Shown here: positions 23,425-35,472 of the stretch, piece after piece
Position numbering within the stretch: position 1 is the stretch's first letter
Layout: each line of letters starts with the position of its first letter
NCBI GenBank assembly: GCA_022496205.1
Contig: WTXD01000019.1
Coordinates: 62,001 to 126,000, forward strand
Source: Gloeopeniophorella convolvens
Taxonomy: Eukaryota; Basidiomycota; Agaricomycetes; Russulales
Direction: 5' to 3'
Length of the DNA: 64,000 nucleotides
Program-made: the position numbers and the translations under genes
The notes under the pieces: generated by a model
What the model saw: only the letters and a program-made list of their open reading frames with translations
Database searches by the model: none
Told to the model about the DNA's origin: nothing

Positions 23425-25037
23425 TCAGAAGAGACGATTAGGTTTGAAAAAGCTGCTGGAGTACACCACTGGGTCGTCCGGCGGCTCCCTCAAGGCATCC
23501 GAAAAGAAGCTGAGATCTAACGGCGGAATGCTGAAGGGGTCGGTGGGGGGAAAGAGACCGGGAACGTCGCACGGAGGAGCCGGGACCGTATCAACCTTCA
23601 GGGTCTCTGGTGTAGTACACTCAACCGTCCCGTGGAGTGGGCGTGCGGTCTCTCCTAAAAAGTCAGAGATAGGTGCATCGACCACCGAGTCGAAATGGAA
23701 GTCGAAGGGGTCAGCTTGCGGCTTTGCGTTCGAAAGTGGCATGAGAGTGGTCAGGTCCTCGTTGCTCCCGTTGTCGAAGCCATTCTCTGGTTCTGGCGGG
23801 CACAGGAAAGGTGTGGTCTCTTCCTCGACCCCGCGAGCCAGGGCATATGATGTCAGGGTGTCAGGAAGAATAGGGAAGCTCCACCAACTTTCTGCCCCGT
23901 TGTCTGGTACCTGCGGATCCATCGAGGCCATCTCTTCAGGCGGTACTTCCGGGGACTGCACAGGAGTAGGGGGCGGCTGAATGATATTTTGCTGTGGGAG
24001 CTCGACGGGCTCGTCCACAGAACTCGCACGCGTCGATGAGCGAGTCAAAGGAGGTGGCTGCGTCGCTGGGGGTGGGGAGGGGGGCGGTGCAGAGGGAATC
24101 GTCGGCAAGGGAGGGATGAGTAGGGCAGGTGCTCTATCGAAAATGCCAGCAGAATTGCCCCCCTGGCCAGGAAGTGGGTTGGGCGTGAAGGGAAGTGGAG
24201 ATATCGGGTGAGTGGAAGGAACAGCGAACGATCTTCCGGAAAGTGCCCTGAGCACATTGCGCTCATGTTTCAATTTGAGTACGGCGGCGCGATTAGTAAG
24301 GAGAGGGGGAGGTTCAGTTTTTGTTTCAGAGCAGAGAACCTGGTATGCGAGACACGAATCAAAGTGCCTGCCCTTCTGTTTATATATATCAATCCGCTGG
24401 CCCCTTCATGATATGGTAAACTTCTGCGCGCATTGAAGGTAACCAAGTAGCTTACACGTCGTGACAACCCAGGTCCTGTGGGAACGCGGGACAAAGTCCA
24501 ATAGGGATGTATTGGAGGTCCTCTGGCTTGAGCTCGTTAGCATGCTTTGTCGAGAACTGGTGCTTCCGTAGGGTTGACCAGTCCTCAGCATCGATGTTGT
24601 CGCAACATCCCGGGTATCTTGCCTGTATCCGCCCTCGGTGCGGCTCAGGGATGTCATCCTTTCGGGGTGTGAGTGAACCCTCTTGTACGTGAGCCATGTG
24701 AAAGACGCACCATTGCAGTCTTCCAGATCCAGTACGCTTTTCTTCCCCGGGAGTCCTTTGGGACCCTATAAGGAGCAGCCTGCTGGTGGACACTCGTGCG
24801 AGCGGTGGGCTCTTTTCCACCGTTCGTGGCGAGCATCACGATCGACAACATTGATTTGAAGTCTCTTGCTACGTCTCGTCCAGCGGATACGCGTCTGAAT
24901 TCCTCCTGATTAAGGAGATTTTGGAGGGTGGGAGGGGTGGGTGCCGTAGCACCGGTATGATTGCCAGGAGCCTTGACATCGACACGATCGCCGGGACCGG
25001 AAGATGAAAGACTATGGGGGATGTTGGAATATTCCAT
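23425..25037 (-). CDS. Pro-rich protein of unknown function
   Basis: Three exons (24711-25037, 24458-24658, 23425-24339) give 480 residues. Residues 1-175 are the only compact part: a helical region (LQNLLNQEEFRRVSAGRDVARDFKSM) and a basic/aromatic stretch (DSRGRKAYWIWKTAM). From about residue 200 the chain is low complexity, with long Pro runs and then acidic/aromatic patches (DPFDFHFDSVVDAPISDFLG) resembling activation-domain composition. No signal peptide or membrane segment. A nuclear regulator is possible but I do not recognise a DNA-binding domain. The start is the first ATG in frame; the frame opens further upstream only through a TTG. Confidence 0.75.
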
Positions 25038-26042
25038 GAACCTTGTTCGCAAATGACAGCACAGGCTAGGAGGGGGGGAGGGGAAGCAAAGACCTCGCAG
25101 TGCAGCAGAGCCGGAAGCTAGCTAGCTGGCTTGTCGGAGGTGTCGGCTTAAGTAGAGAGATTTTGTGGCTTGGAGAATCAGACACCGGAGTGTCCTGCAA
25201 CACGAGGCTCGGTGCATTTACGGTTCCAATTGTCAAAAGGTGTGTCCAGATGTGGACTGTTGCGTGAGGTTGAGCTGACGCAAAAGCCAAACATTAAGGT
25301 TGTGGAGGTTTTCGATCGACCGAACACGCGGAATCACGGTTGACGGTGGCATGATGAACGCCACCATGACAAAAGCACTACCGAACCTGGAAGTGTCACC
25401 AACGCACATCCAGGTTACGGGATCTGCTCAATGATCGAGAAGCAGCGTATGGCGTCGGGATTCAAGGAGATTCAAATCGCTGATGGGTGACGCGGACGGG
25501 AGGTACGTCAGTCCGGGGAGGGTGCCAAATTCAGTTCCCTCGAAGACCGCTGAGAAGAGCGAGTATCGCGTTATATCCTGGCCAGCACCCATGGTTAGTA
25601 GCTGATAGGTACAGCAAGTCTAGGCATGCTGACGATCCATCTCGGTACAGACGTGTATAGTTTGCAGAAATGGAATGGATCGTCGGAACCAAAGTCCAAG
25701 CCCAGTCACATGCTTGATACCAGCGCTGATGCACAGTATCAAGGCGAGTTTGCAAAGCGGCCTCAGGGCCATGTCCGAACCGCTTGAACGGAGTCCAGTC
25801 CAAGCGCGGGGCAGCGGAAGGCGGTGGAATCGTCGGCCCTCCGCTTTTTTACCACAGTCAGGTGCCTAACCCGGCTCACACGACCCGGGTGGCGGAACTA
25901 CCGGGCCGTTGCCTTGGAAGCGGTTCCTGGTGCATTCCTGGCGTCGGCCCAGCCCTGCCCACGACCAGGATGGACTCTTGGATTGACTGCGCCATTCTCA
26001 GGCCCCGGCTTGACTCTGAACATCCAGGACGAAAGATACGCC
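25038..26042. other. Divergent intergenic region
   Basis: Lies between the minus-strand Pro-rich gene and the plus-strand hydrolase, so both promoters should be here. The hydrolase frame stays open upstream to about 25824, but that part looks non-coding. A Leu/Pro-coding stretch on the minus strand near 25066-25290 is not supported as an exon. Confidence 0.4.
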
Positions 26043-27266
26043 ATGCCTACAGCACCTGTCGACTCCATCGGGACGATATTCTACTATGAAGATACCGGTA
26101 CGCTTGAAGGGCCTTATACTACCCTCGTCCTCGTCCATGGCACTGGCGTGCATGGAGGTCAGGCCACATTCCTGAGCTTTTGCGACATAATTTACGCGTA
26201 CTCTCCACAGCAATCTTTCGACCTATGTACTCGTTTGCCGCGGAGAACCGCTGGCGCCTGATCGTTCCAAACAGAAGGGACTACCCTGGGACGACACCGT
26301 TCTCCGACGAAGAACTGGCGACGATCATGGTCGGATGTAGTGACGAGGCTGGCGACAGCTTTCTGCGAGCTCGGGCACTCGAGGTTGCGGAGTTCCTGGC
26401 CTGGTTCGTGAGAACGCAGGACATACACCCGGTCTCCCACGACGAGAATGGCGACATTGTTGGCGGTCTTGTTCTCCTCGGCTGGTCCTCCGGGAATGGG
26501 ACCCTCCTTTCTCTCTTTGCGAATCTGGAATACGTACCCAAGGAGACGCGGGATGTGATAGAGCCATACCTGCGGTCATACATCCACTTCGGTAAGTACG
26601 CCACGGTCTTCCAATCGACTCTGTTAACTGACTGCGAGTCGCCCCATGACCTTACCATGCACACGATTCAGATGGCCCGCGGTGGTCCCTTGGATTCCCA
26701 CATGTTGAGAGGTTCCCACGCCCGCTCATGAACCCGAAGCTGAACGAAGACCAACGCTGGGAGGCGTTCAAGTTCTGGGTCAGCGCGTACTACCTGCATC
26801 CTGCAATAGAGACCCGCAGCTATGAAGGACTCGCGACAGATCCGTCACCTGACAGGGCCGCGACTTTTGATTGCATGTCTCTCGAAGACCAAGAGGCGAC
26901 CACATCTCGCACAGCTCTGTTCCACTCCGAGATGCTCGTGCGTGTAATCTCCCCACGCGTCTACAACGCAAACACGCACCGTGCGTTGTTCGAGCGCAAG
27001 TGGTGGTCCAATATCCCGGTCAAGATGCTGCAGTGTAAATACAGCCTCTGGGAAATGTTGACTGGGATGTGGGAAGTTGAGCAGCTCTATACGGAGAAGC
27101 GCCGCGAAGGTGTTGACTGCCGGGAGATGGAATTCGCCCTGATGGAAGCTAACCACGTCGTGAGTAAAGCCATCCTTCTCAATGTGATGCGGTCCATGTT
27201 GATTGCTTCCAGCCTCAATGGGACCAACCAAGGGATTTGGCCGAGCGGGTGGCAGACCTTATCTAA
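26043..27266 (+). CDS. Alpha/beta-hydrolase fold protein
   Basis: Four exons (26043-26157, 26211-26591, 26672-27159, 27213-27266) give 345 residues. The fold is shown by LVLVHGTGVHG (oxyanion-hole loop after beta-3), a nucleophile elbow GWSSGN with Ser as catalytic residue, and a C-terminal NHVPQWDQPRDLAERV carrying the catalytic His. No signal peptide, so probably intracellular. The substrate is not predictable; fungal relatives include epoxide-hydrolase-like and esterase-like enzymes. The third exon's acceptor was chosen at 26671 because it restores the family-like HFDGPRWSLGFP; an earlier acceptor meets a stop. Confidence 0.88.
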
Positions 27267-27586
27267 GAGCGTCGGGCGTGCAGACGCAGGTAGCCTACCA
27301 GTCAGTGCTGTGTCAGTGAAATAGCATGTTACGATGCATCTGTTGTATGATTTTGTATCTTCCTGCGAGACTTCTTTGTGGTTCGGTGGTCGGACTCCGG
27401 TGTTCGAGCTTGTTCAAAGAAAGCTAGTCTCCACGTACAGACCTTAGTAATCACAGATGATACATACATGATTGGTCTATTTGTTTGAGATCTATTTGTC
27501 TGGGACCAACCATAGATTCGGGTTATGGTAACTCTTACGCGATAACAACGACCTTCGACACTCATACTAGCTTGTCATTCTCAACA

Positions 27587-28982
27587 ATGACTTCGTCCGA
27601 ACCCGAACGCATACAAGTCTTCAGGGAATGGCTGGAGTCGCACGGTGGATGCTTCCTCTCAAGTGTGCGCTACTTGGCAGGCAGGTATAATCGCTGCAAT
27701 CGCAGAATTATTCCCGAGGGGACCATCTACTCATTTCCTCTGTTGCAGTCTCGTCGGGATTTTCAATCATCGCAAACGAACCTCTGGATGCAGAGACGCC
27801 TGTCGTGACATGTCCGCTCTCGATCGTGATAACGCCAGCCCTGTCCCAAACAGCCTTGCTGACACTTCTGGGAAACCAGGCCTATCTCCAGCGCTGGACA
27901 GAGCGGCAGTTGATGATCGCTTATATCTGCTTTCACTGGATTGTCATTCCAGACGGGTAAGCGGAACGTCTTCTCTCTTGGGCTCGGATATCTGAGTGCG
28001 GTACCCATCGCAGTCACGAAGCACTCATTCACCTGCCATACATCAATACACTGCCCTCTGAGGACCAGCTCACGACACCATTGCACTTCACCGAAGTCGA
28101 GCTCGATTCACTGAAAGGCACGAACCTCTATGGCGCCACCAAGGACCGCTTCCGCGACTGGGAAATCGAATGGGAGCAGTGTGCTGCAGATGTCTCGACA
28201 ATCGATGCGGGATGGGCCAAGGAATTTACCTGGTAAGCCTTATTACGACCATCTCTACCCAAGCCTGTATAATGGTATGCAGGAGACGATACTTGACTGC
28301 GTCGACGTACCTCTCCTCACGGGCGTTCCCTTCGACTTTACTCTCGCCATCTCCTTCCCTGATCCAGCGGCACGATTCACATCCCGTGCTCATTCCAGGC
28401 GTCGACTCACTCAATCACGCACGTGCACAGCCTGTCTCGTGGGTCGTCAACCACCCCGCGTCTGCCACCGAGCCCGAAGCTAGTATTTCTCTTATCACAC
28501 GCACGTCGCTCGACGCCGGCGCCGAGATCTTCAACAACTATGGCGCGAAACCCAATTCCGAACTGCTGCTAGGGTATGGGTTCACGCTGCCCGACAATCC
28601 TGACGACACCATCGTGCTAAGAATAGGCGGTGCGGGCGACGGTGCGCAGCACGAAGTGGGCCGAAGTGCGCAGGGTGCCGACAACGTGTGGGCCGCTGTT
28701 GTGGAGGCCATCCAGGCTCAAGGAGATGAGGAGTTGCCAGAATGGCAGATTTGTTTGGAAAGCGCCGACACGCTGCGCTCCATGACTGAAGAACTCCTCC
28801 AGCGCTTGCCCGGTGCCCCTGCGTTTGGTGCGCTGCGTGCAGATGTAGCTCAGATGATCCGACAATATGTCACCGGCCAACGCAAGGTGCTTGGGGACCT
28901 TGTAGAGTACGCAAATGAGAAGGAAGCAGATGGTGTCGCAATGGCTCATCGCGAAGGTATCGTCATTCGGTTTGGAGGATGA
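27587..28982 (+). CDS. SET-domain lysine methyltransferase (RKM/SETD3-SETD6 type)
   Basis: Four exons (27587-27680, 27749-27956, 28014-28232, 28283-28982) give 406 residues. The N-terminal half has PSGFSII-like SSGFSIIANEPLDAETPVV. The SET core signatures are GVDSLNHARAQP (the NH motif that contacts AdoMet) and IFNNYGAKPNSELLLGYGF (the catalytic NYG and knot region). A helical Rubisco-LSMT-like C-terminal part follows. Such enzymes methylate lysines of ribosomal or other non-histone proteins with S-adenosylmethionine. Intron 1 starts with GC (cag|gcaggt) and is the only choice that gives the conserved join. It lies 320 bases downstream of the hydrolase gene on the same strand. Confidence 0.9.
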
Positions 28983-31285
28983 AGGAATTGGGTTGGAAGA
29001 CGAAGGCAGTTAAGATCCGTTCGGTTGGACAGGATGAACTGGTGTAAGTTTGACCCAGGAACCTCTTAAAATGGTAGCAGTTCAGAGTGAGTCGAGTTTC
29101 TCTAGGGTTTCTCTTCGGTCTTTTCGCTCGGAGTTCTCATATTGTGCAATGCAGAGTATGTGTACTGTGCCCGATTGGCTGCTTGTAACACGCCTTATTG
29201 TGAGGCCAGCGCTCGCGGGCTGTGCGTCTTTCTGTGCTTTTGACGACGGCGACGCCGCTGAAGTGAAGTTCCACGAGTGACGACTTGTCAACATAAGTAA
29301 GTATGGCAGATCCTTTCACCCCGCGTGATCTTGCAGGTGGTCCCGGTGACCACTGTTGGGTGGCGCTCTTCCTCCGACTCGGACTTGGGGTTCGTGCCTT
29401 TCTCCAAACAGCAGGATTCTTGGTTCTGCATGCGGCCTTATCTTATCGATTATCAGTCGAACCCGACAATCGGGTGCACCGCCTATACTGCGTGCAAGTT
29501 CAACGGCTCCGCAGACATAGGCCAAATACTCCTGCAAGCGTAGAGGGTGCCATCGCGGGGCAGTTCCCCTGCAACAGTCCACGGTTTGCTGTTGATTCCT
29601 CCAAATCCCAACATCACTCCAACGAAGCCGGGCACATGGGAGTTTCAGGCCACAGAGCGGGGCCGTTCAACCATTTACTCGACGGAATAGTACTATCACT
29701 GGACGGGAGTTCGTTATACCAGGTTATACCTGGGAAAGATAAATTCATAGAATAATTAATACCTATCCGCGCGCGGAACTTCAGATTTTATGAGCAGGTC
29801 GGGCATCATCCCCTGCACATGCCTATCCACTTTATTAAGGGTGAATACTGTGCGCACAGAGGAAGGGAAGGGATTCGTGCGTTGGACAGGACTCGTTCGT
29901 AAGGTATATTGACGCGGCCACGCTGCCCGGAGCGAGCCCACTGCCGCTCCGCCCACTCTCTTCCCAACCGCCGTTCGGATCATATACCTTACTCGTACCT
30001 ACTCCGAACCCCTGCGCCTCTGATCTATCCTATGCCGGTTCCTGCACTTCTTGCCACGCTTGCGACCATGTGTTACTTTCCACGATTTTCAACGCCTCTC
30101 ATGCCGTTTCGCGAGATTGGGGTCAGTGGGAATCTGAGCAAGCATTGAGATGAAGGTGCTCATTGTCTCGACGGAGACCAGTGACGCTCCAAAGTTCTTT
30201 CCGCCTCCCCACTGCCCCAAACGTCTTCGCTCGGATGGCTCCTGCTAGGCCTTCGGAAACATCGCCGACCGCCGATCACGATCAACAACTTGTTCAATTG
30301 TCATCGCCGTAAAAACCTGGTTAGGTGTCGCAAGGGTTTTCGAGGCTCGGGCATCGGCCTCCTAGCCCGTAGAACGGAAGGTTCATGCACTTTTCTCCCG
30401 GTGACGTCACAAGCCGTAACCAGGGCGCCATAAGGCGCCATATCATGGTCGGGCTTCGGGGAACGAGCCCGGGGCTCCCTGTCAAATGCGCCGTACCGCC
30501 TCGAGCAATATGTCATACTGTGCGTACCAACCCCTTTGTTATTCGGTGTCCTGGCTTGGTTCAGCAGCGCTCGCAAAATACAACTCGATAAAACTATTGC
30601 GCTCAAGCCTCAATAATACAGTAACGGCTCTGCGGTGTGCATGTTTACAGCTAAAACCGAAACTGTAGGCCCCTGCCGGTCTGACATAACCTGAGCGGAG
30701 CAGGAAGTTAAGTCCTCGACGCAGGGTCAGGCGGGTTTCTCGGCATCAACAACCGCTATTCCGGAGAAGTGTTAAATGGCCTACGGTTTCGGTTTTAGCT
30801 GTAGCTTGTCCGGAGCTGGAGCAAGCATCTATTCTCGGTTCCAGCCGTTGCAGAGCCGATCGCTCCGCTCACGTCTTCACAGAGCGGGACCACCATGGAT
30901 TTTTCAGGGAGGAGCACAGATTCAAAGATCATCCAGTCGTCCTCATCATCATCCCTTCCCATTGATCCCACCACCTACCGGGCCAAATCCATGGTGGTCC
31001 CGCCCTGTGAAGGGCTGGGAACGAGTCTCGGTTCCAGACACCAGATCACCCAATCGTCCCCGGTCCCCTCCCATTGATCCCATCACTAGCTACCCCCACG
31101 GGGGGTAAAATCCATGGTGGTCCAGCCCCGTGAAGGGTCGGAAGCGAAACTATCAAGATATTATATATCCGGTAGACATTAGCTACCTACGCACAAGACA
31201 CTAAACTGGGGAAATCGGCAGCCGCACGGTCAGTAAGTAACCCGATCGCGTTCACGTGGGTGGTCTGGTATGCAGCGCATGCCGA
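28983..31285. other. Intergenic region with possible gene remnants
   Basis: No complete gene is supported. At 29325-29543 (+) a frame reads like a real exon (WFCMRPYLIDYQSNPTIGC, YTACKFNGS). It is preceded around 29155-29280 by a Cys-rich frame (ARLAACNTPYCEASARGLC), but I could not join them without stops, so this may be a decayed small gene. 30875-31145 holds inverted and direct repeats. The rest shows nothing recognisable. Confidence 0.35.
30875..31145. repeat. Inverted and direct repeat cluster
   Basis: About 28 bases at 30875-30902 (cttcacag-gcgggaccacc core) are inverted at 30985-31012. The latter block recurs directly at about 31110-31137, and a cccattgatccca block precedes both direct copies. 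The inverted pair could form a hairpin with an 80-base loop. Confidence 0.75.
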
Positions 31286-31288
31286 TGT

Positions 31289-31294
31289 TATAAA
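31289..31294 (+). promoter_or_regulatory. TATA box of P450 gene 1
   Basis: tataaa, about 92-97 bases before the proposed ATG at 31386. The other two P450 genes have a TATA box at similar spacing. Confidence 0.5.
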
Positions 31295-31385
31295 TACTTA
31301 GTGCGAAACGCGTCTATCGTTTCGAGGGTGTCGACGCTTGTCGGTGGACGTCATCTCTACTCGCGTCACAGCTCAGCTCTTAGTT

Positions 31386-33531
31386 ATGACATCCTTGCTC
31401 ATACCGCCGAGTGTGCGGTCACTGTCTGCAAGCTTTGTTCGTGTTCAGCTTTCATCTGGTGCACGCTCGTGCTGATGTCAACTTCCAACAGGCTGCGTAT
31501 CTGTATTTCAAACGCTTCGAGCCTTACAAACCACTCACTCTGTTCAGCCTTCTCATTTTGCCCCCTCTCGTGCTCTCCCCTCCCCTCTCCTCTTCCTTGA
31601 CGTCCAATTTCTCGGCATTCCTCTCGTCATTGGTGGCTCATAATGCCCTCATCATACTCTATACTACTGCATATCGCCTATCGCCGTGGCACCCGTTAGC
31701 CCAATACCCCGGCCCCATCCTCGCCAGATTGTCAAAGTTCTACTTCGCCGCCATCTGCGCTGGCGGAAAGCAACATTTACGCTACCGCGAGTTGCACGAA
31801 CGCTACGGCAATTACGTTCGCGTCGGTCAGCAACTTCGAGCTTTGGGTTGCATGGGGTCGATAATATAACGCTACGTTTTACAGGCCCTAATGAGCTCTC
31901 CATACGGGATGCAGCTGCTATATCTCCAGTCCTGGGTGCAGGTGGTTTGCAGAAAGGTTCCTGTAAGTGGCGCATCTCATATCTTCTACTCGTTGCTTAA
32001 GTAAAGCAACCATAGTCTGGGATCACCGCCTTCCGTCACTTATTGGTTGTCGTGACCCCGTCGAGCACGCTATCAGAAGGAGGCCTTGGAGCCGCGCATT
32101 TTCCAGCACTGCGCTGAAAGAATACGAAGTCATCATCGCAAAACGCCTGAGGCAGCTTGTGGACTCCATCGAGAACGATATCCAGAGACAACAGAGGGAG
32201 AAGGGTAGATCGTTGATTGACATCAACAAGTGGCTTGAATCTTTCACGTAAGATCTTACATGAGTCTCCACGTACATTCTGACGGGACTGCTAGGACGGA
32301 CTTCATGGGCGACATGGCGTGAGATTCACTTGAAAAGTTCGTCGAGTGAACATCTAGCTGATGTCTCACAGATTTGGCGGAGGTTTTGAGCTCATGGAGG
32401 ATGGAGGAGATGTCAAAGGCCTATGGCGTATCTTTGAATCAGGTTTCCGGTGCGCACCATAAATTCGAGCTTCTGGTCATTGGTTTGGCTCATCAACGGC
32501 ATGGCAGATCTTCCACTGTTTTTGCGCACGTTTCATGGATCTTGCCACTTGCGAAGCTCATCCCAGGTATGATGAACAACATCATCCGCATGCAAGTGTT
32601 CGCCGCGGAAAATGTCATAAAACGGTTGAAGATGGGCGCAAACAGGAGAGACCTCTTCCACTATCTGGCAGGTGATCATAACCGCACGTATAAGCAAAGC
32701 TTAACCCCCCTCCCAGAGTGGCGAGGATGATCCAAGTGAAGAGCGCCCGGCTATGCCGTCGGTGGCAGCAAATGGGATTCTTGCTATCGTTGCTGGCTCC
32801 GATACTACTTCGACCGTATTAGCGGCGTTGTTCTATGAGCTTGTCAGATGTCCGTGGGCATATCAACGGTTGAAAGAAGAAGTATTTCGAGAATTCCCGC
32901 CGGGGGAAGAGCCATTAGACGCTTCCCGACTGAGCCAGATGAAATGGCTCAATGCCTGCATGTATATTTTGGACGTCCCTCTGCACTCTGAAGTGTACTA
33001 ACCTAATCCTGCTTTAGCGACGAGGCTATGCGCCTCTACCCGCCGGTTCCCAGCGGGTCACACCGTGCCGTCCTCCCAGGTGCGGGTCCCATTGTTCTGG
33101 GCGAGCGGTAAGAATGGCAGTATAGCTATACAGCACAAACTCACGCTAATATGCATACGTATAGAGTGATTCCCGAGGGAACAAAGCTTTTCCTCAACAC
33201 TCACAGCATTCAACGGGATCCGCACAACTTCTCGATGCCTGATGCGTTTCTCCCACAGCGCTGGCTTACCTCCAGGCTGGAGAAAGACGGCCCATCGATA
33301 ACGACTCATAATCCTACGGCATTCTTCCCCTTCTCCTATGGCCCAACGAGCTGTGTTGGCAAGAATCTTGCCCTACTCGAGATGCGCATCACGGTGGTCA
33401 CGATCGTTCAGCACTTCGATTTCAAGCCTGGACAGGGGTACGACATGAATGAGTGGGAAAGTAGCCTGAAGGACCTTTTCGTAGTGCAGAAGGGGCCGCT
33501 CGTTGTGGAGGCCGCTGTTATCCGAGCATGA
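31386..33531 (+). CDS. Cytochrome P450 monooxygenase, gene 1
   Basis: Ten exons give 544 residues with an N-terminal membrane anchor (SSLVAHNALIILYTTAYRLSPWHPL) followed by the Pro-rich hinge (PGPILARLSK). I-helix VAGSDTTSTV carries the acid-Thr pair for O2 activation, the EXXR helix is DEAMRLYPP, and the haem-binding loop is FSYGPTSCVGKNLALLEMR with the Cys ligand. Microsomal, acting with NADPH-P450 reductase; the substrate is unknown. Exon sizes (27, 334, 78, 232, 24, 78, 160, 245, 90, 367) match gene 2 closely, which supports the short first exon and the ATG at 31386. Intron 32668-32716 has a GC donor where gene 2 has GT. Confidence 0.9.
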
Positions 33532-33901
33532 TGGACCGTAGCCTTGTGACAATACTTGATTCAACCCTGGCCGCATAATGTACGGTAGTGGAGACTAAAG
33601 TGGCTTCTGTTCTGTACTCCCACAGGCTCCATCCTTTTACTAATATGATTGTCAGTTCTTTGTGACTTTTTGTGTTAGATTGTACGCGCGCGAAGGTGAA
33701 GCTGCGGGGCACTTGGTTGAGACCAATTGTCGTTCCCAACCGATGCCGATGCCGCCAGATCAGTGTGCCAAAGCAGGTGGGAAAATATTCGACCCGGAGT
33801 GCTTCGGTGCGTGGATCATCGCCGTGCAGCCTCGTGCAGCATTCATGCATCAGGTAGCATCGGCCTCCTGGCTCCGAAGTGCCCGAGTTGGCCGGCCCTA
33901 G
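33532..33901. other. Spacer downstream of P450 gene 1
   Basis: Nothing recognisable before the tandem duplication begins near 33902. Confidence 0.35.
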
Positions 33902-35398
33902 CGGTCCGCATAGTCCGCATTGGCGTGCGCCGATTTGAGCCTATTTGGGCCAACCCCGTCACCGAGCTAGCCGCCGCCGTGGCTGGCATTGCGGCCTGTC
34001 ATTGACCGGGACCACTGGATGACAGCGACCTTGTGCAAGCCGTTCAACTTTGCAAGTGGCGACGCTCAGACAAATTGTTCCCTAACTCGCCTCTATAATC
34101 ACGCAGCTGCTGGCGCACCCCGGCGCCGACTTTCAGGAGCTGACTAGCAGATCTCGGCAAGAGCAACGGCTTGTTGACGGCTTGCATCCCCCGCGCCCCA
34201 GGCCTCAATCGAATTTTACTTAGTCCTCGCGCCAACTCCGAGCTAGTCTCCTTGAAGACGTCAGCGATCCACGCCCAAGAAAAAAACCTCGCTCATACAG
34301 AGTTGCACGAGATTCCTAGGTATGACACTATATCCATCACCCTCTGTACTTCCATCTCTCTGTTGAATGTCTTTTTGATTGACAAGTTGGCTTCCGGCTG
34401 GTGGGTCGGATAATCCCCATTGTCGCTTTCTTTCTCACTCACCAAAGCTTCGCTTATTTTATGTTATTTTGTCAGAAAGCTTCTCTTATCGAAGGGCGAG
34501 ATGCCAGGCACTGTAGAAGGGTGGGATTCATCGAGCAAAGTGCGTGATTTACTATTTGGTTTGTTGAGTAACCTGGGAAGTAACTCATACGTCCCGGGTG
34601 TGGCTAGCTATCAACGTTTCTGCCACCTGACAGACTACTCTCGTCAATGCCGGGAATTTTCTTATGCTACTGGGGGCAAGATGAGCCGACTATGGGCGTC
34701 TTGTTACCGATTACACCCACTTCTGGCATGATGAGCTAGTAGTAAAAGTCGGCAGCGCATGGCATCTCCTCGGCGACTGTCAGATAGTCTCGCCCACGTA
34801 ACACCGCAGCATCATCCAAGGGAGAATCGCTTGTGGTGCATGAGTTTCGTCTTAATTTCTGCGCGCCTGGCTCTTGGCTCGGAAGTGCTGGCCACTGAGC
34901 CTAGTTGGCTGCGCTCCCGATACGCTCCGGTACCGTAGTGGCGAGATCACTGGTTCGTCTGTCCGTATCTTCCATCCTTGATTCCTAGATTTCTGGGTCC
35001 TGTGTCAGGGGCGACGTATCATCCACGACTGCTTGCTCAGAACGAAGTTTAACCTACTTTGGGGACTTGTCGATCACGCGCCCACCTACGGCGCCCAATT
35101 ACCGACAGCTTCCAGGTATCCGCGACACGTGATCTCCGAACCAAGGTGCAGATCCACTTCGAGTGTTTCCTCTCCAGTGCATGCAAGCTTCTGCCGTTCC
35201 CATCAGCTCTCATCGGTATGTTCTTCTGAAGATGACTGATGTGATATTTTCCGCACCCTCTCCGAGCCGGAGGAATGACCTATCGGCGCCCATCCCGATC
35301 AACGAAGCAGTCGTCATCTGCGAGCGTAGCTCTTCTTATGGACGTACGATGAATTCTCTCATCTGTCAATCCCGTGCACCCTCCCTGGTATAAAGGGG

Positions 35399-35404
35399 TG
35401 CTAA
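35399..35404 (+). promoter_or_regulatory. TATA box of P450 gene 2
   Basis: tataaa in ccctggtataaaggggtg, 69-74 bases before the ATG, conserved in the duplicate at 41070-41075. Confidence 0.6.
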
Positions 35405-35472
35405 CTTCGAAGTTGCTGAGATCAACCCGACATGTCCCACACAACCCCGCTATTGTCCAGTGTCAAGCAACG

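Noticed and set aside
31141..31200. CRISPR-like or terminal-repeat array around the 30.9-31.1 kb repeats
   Set aside because: Only three repeat blocks, mixed orientation and unequal spacing; the genome is eukaryotic.
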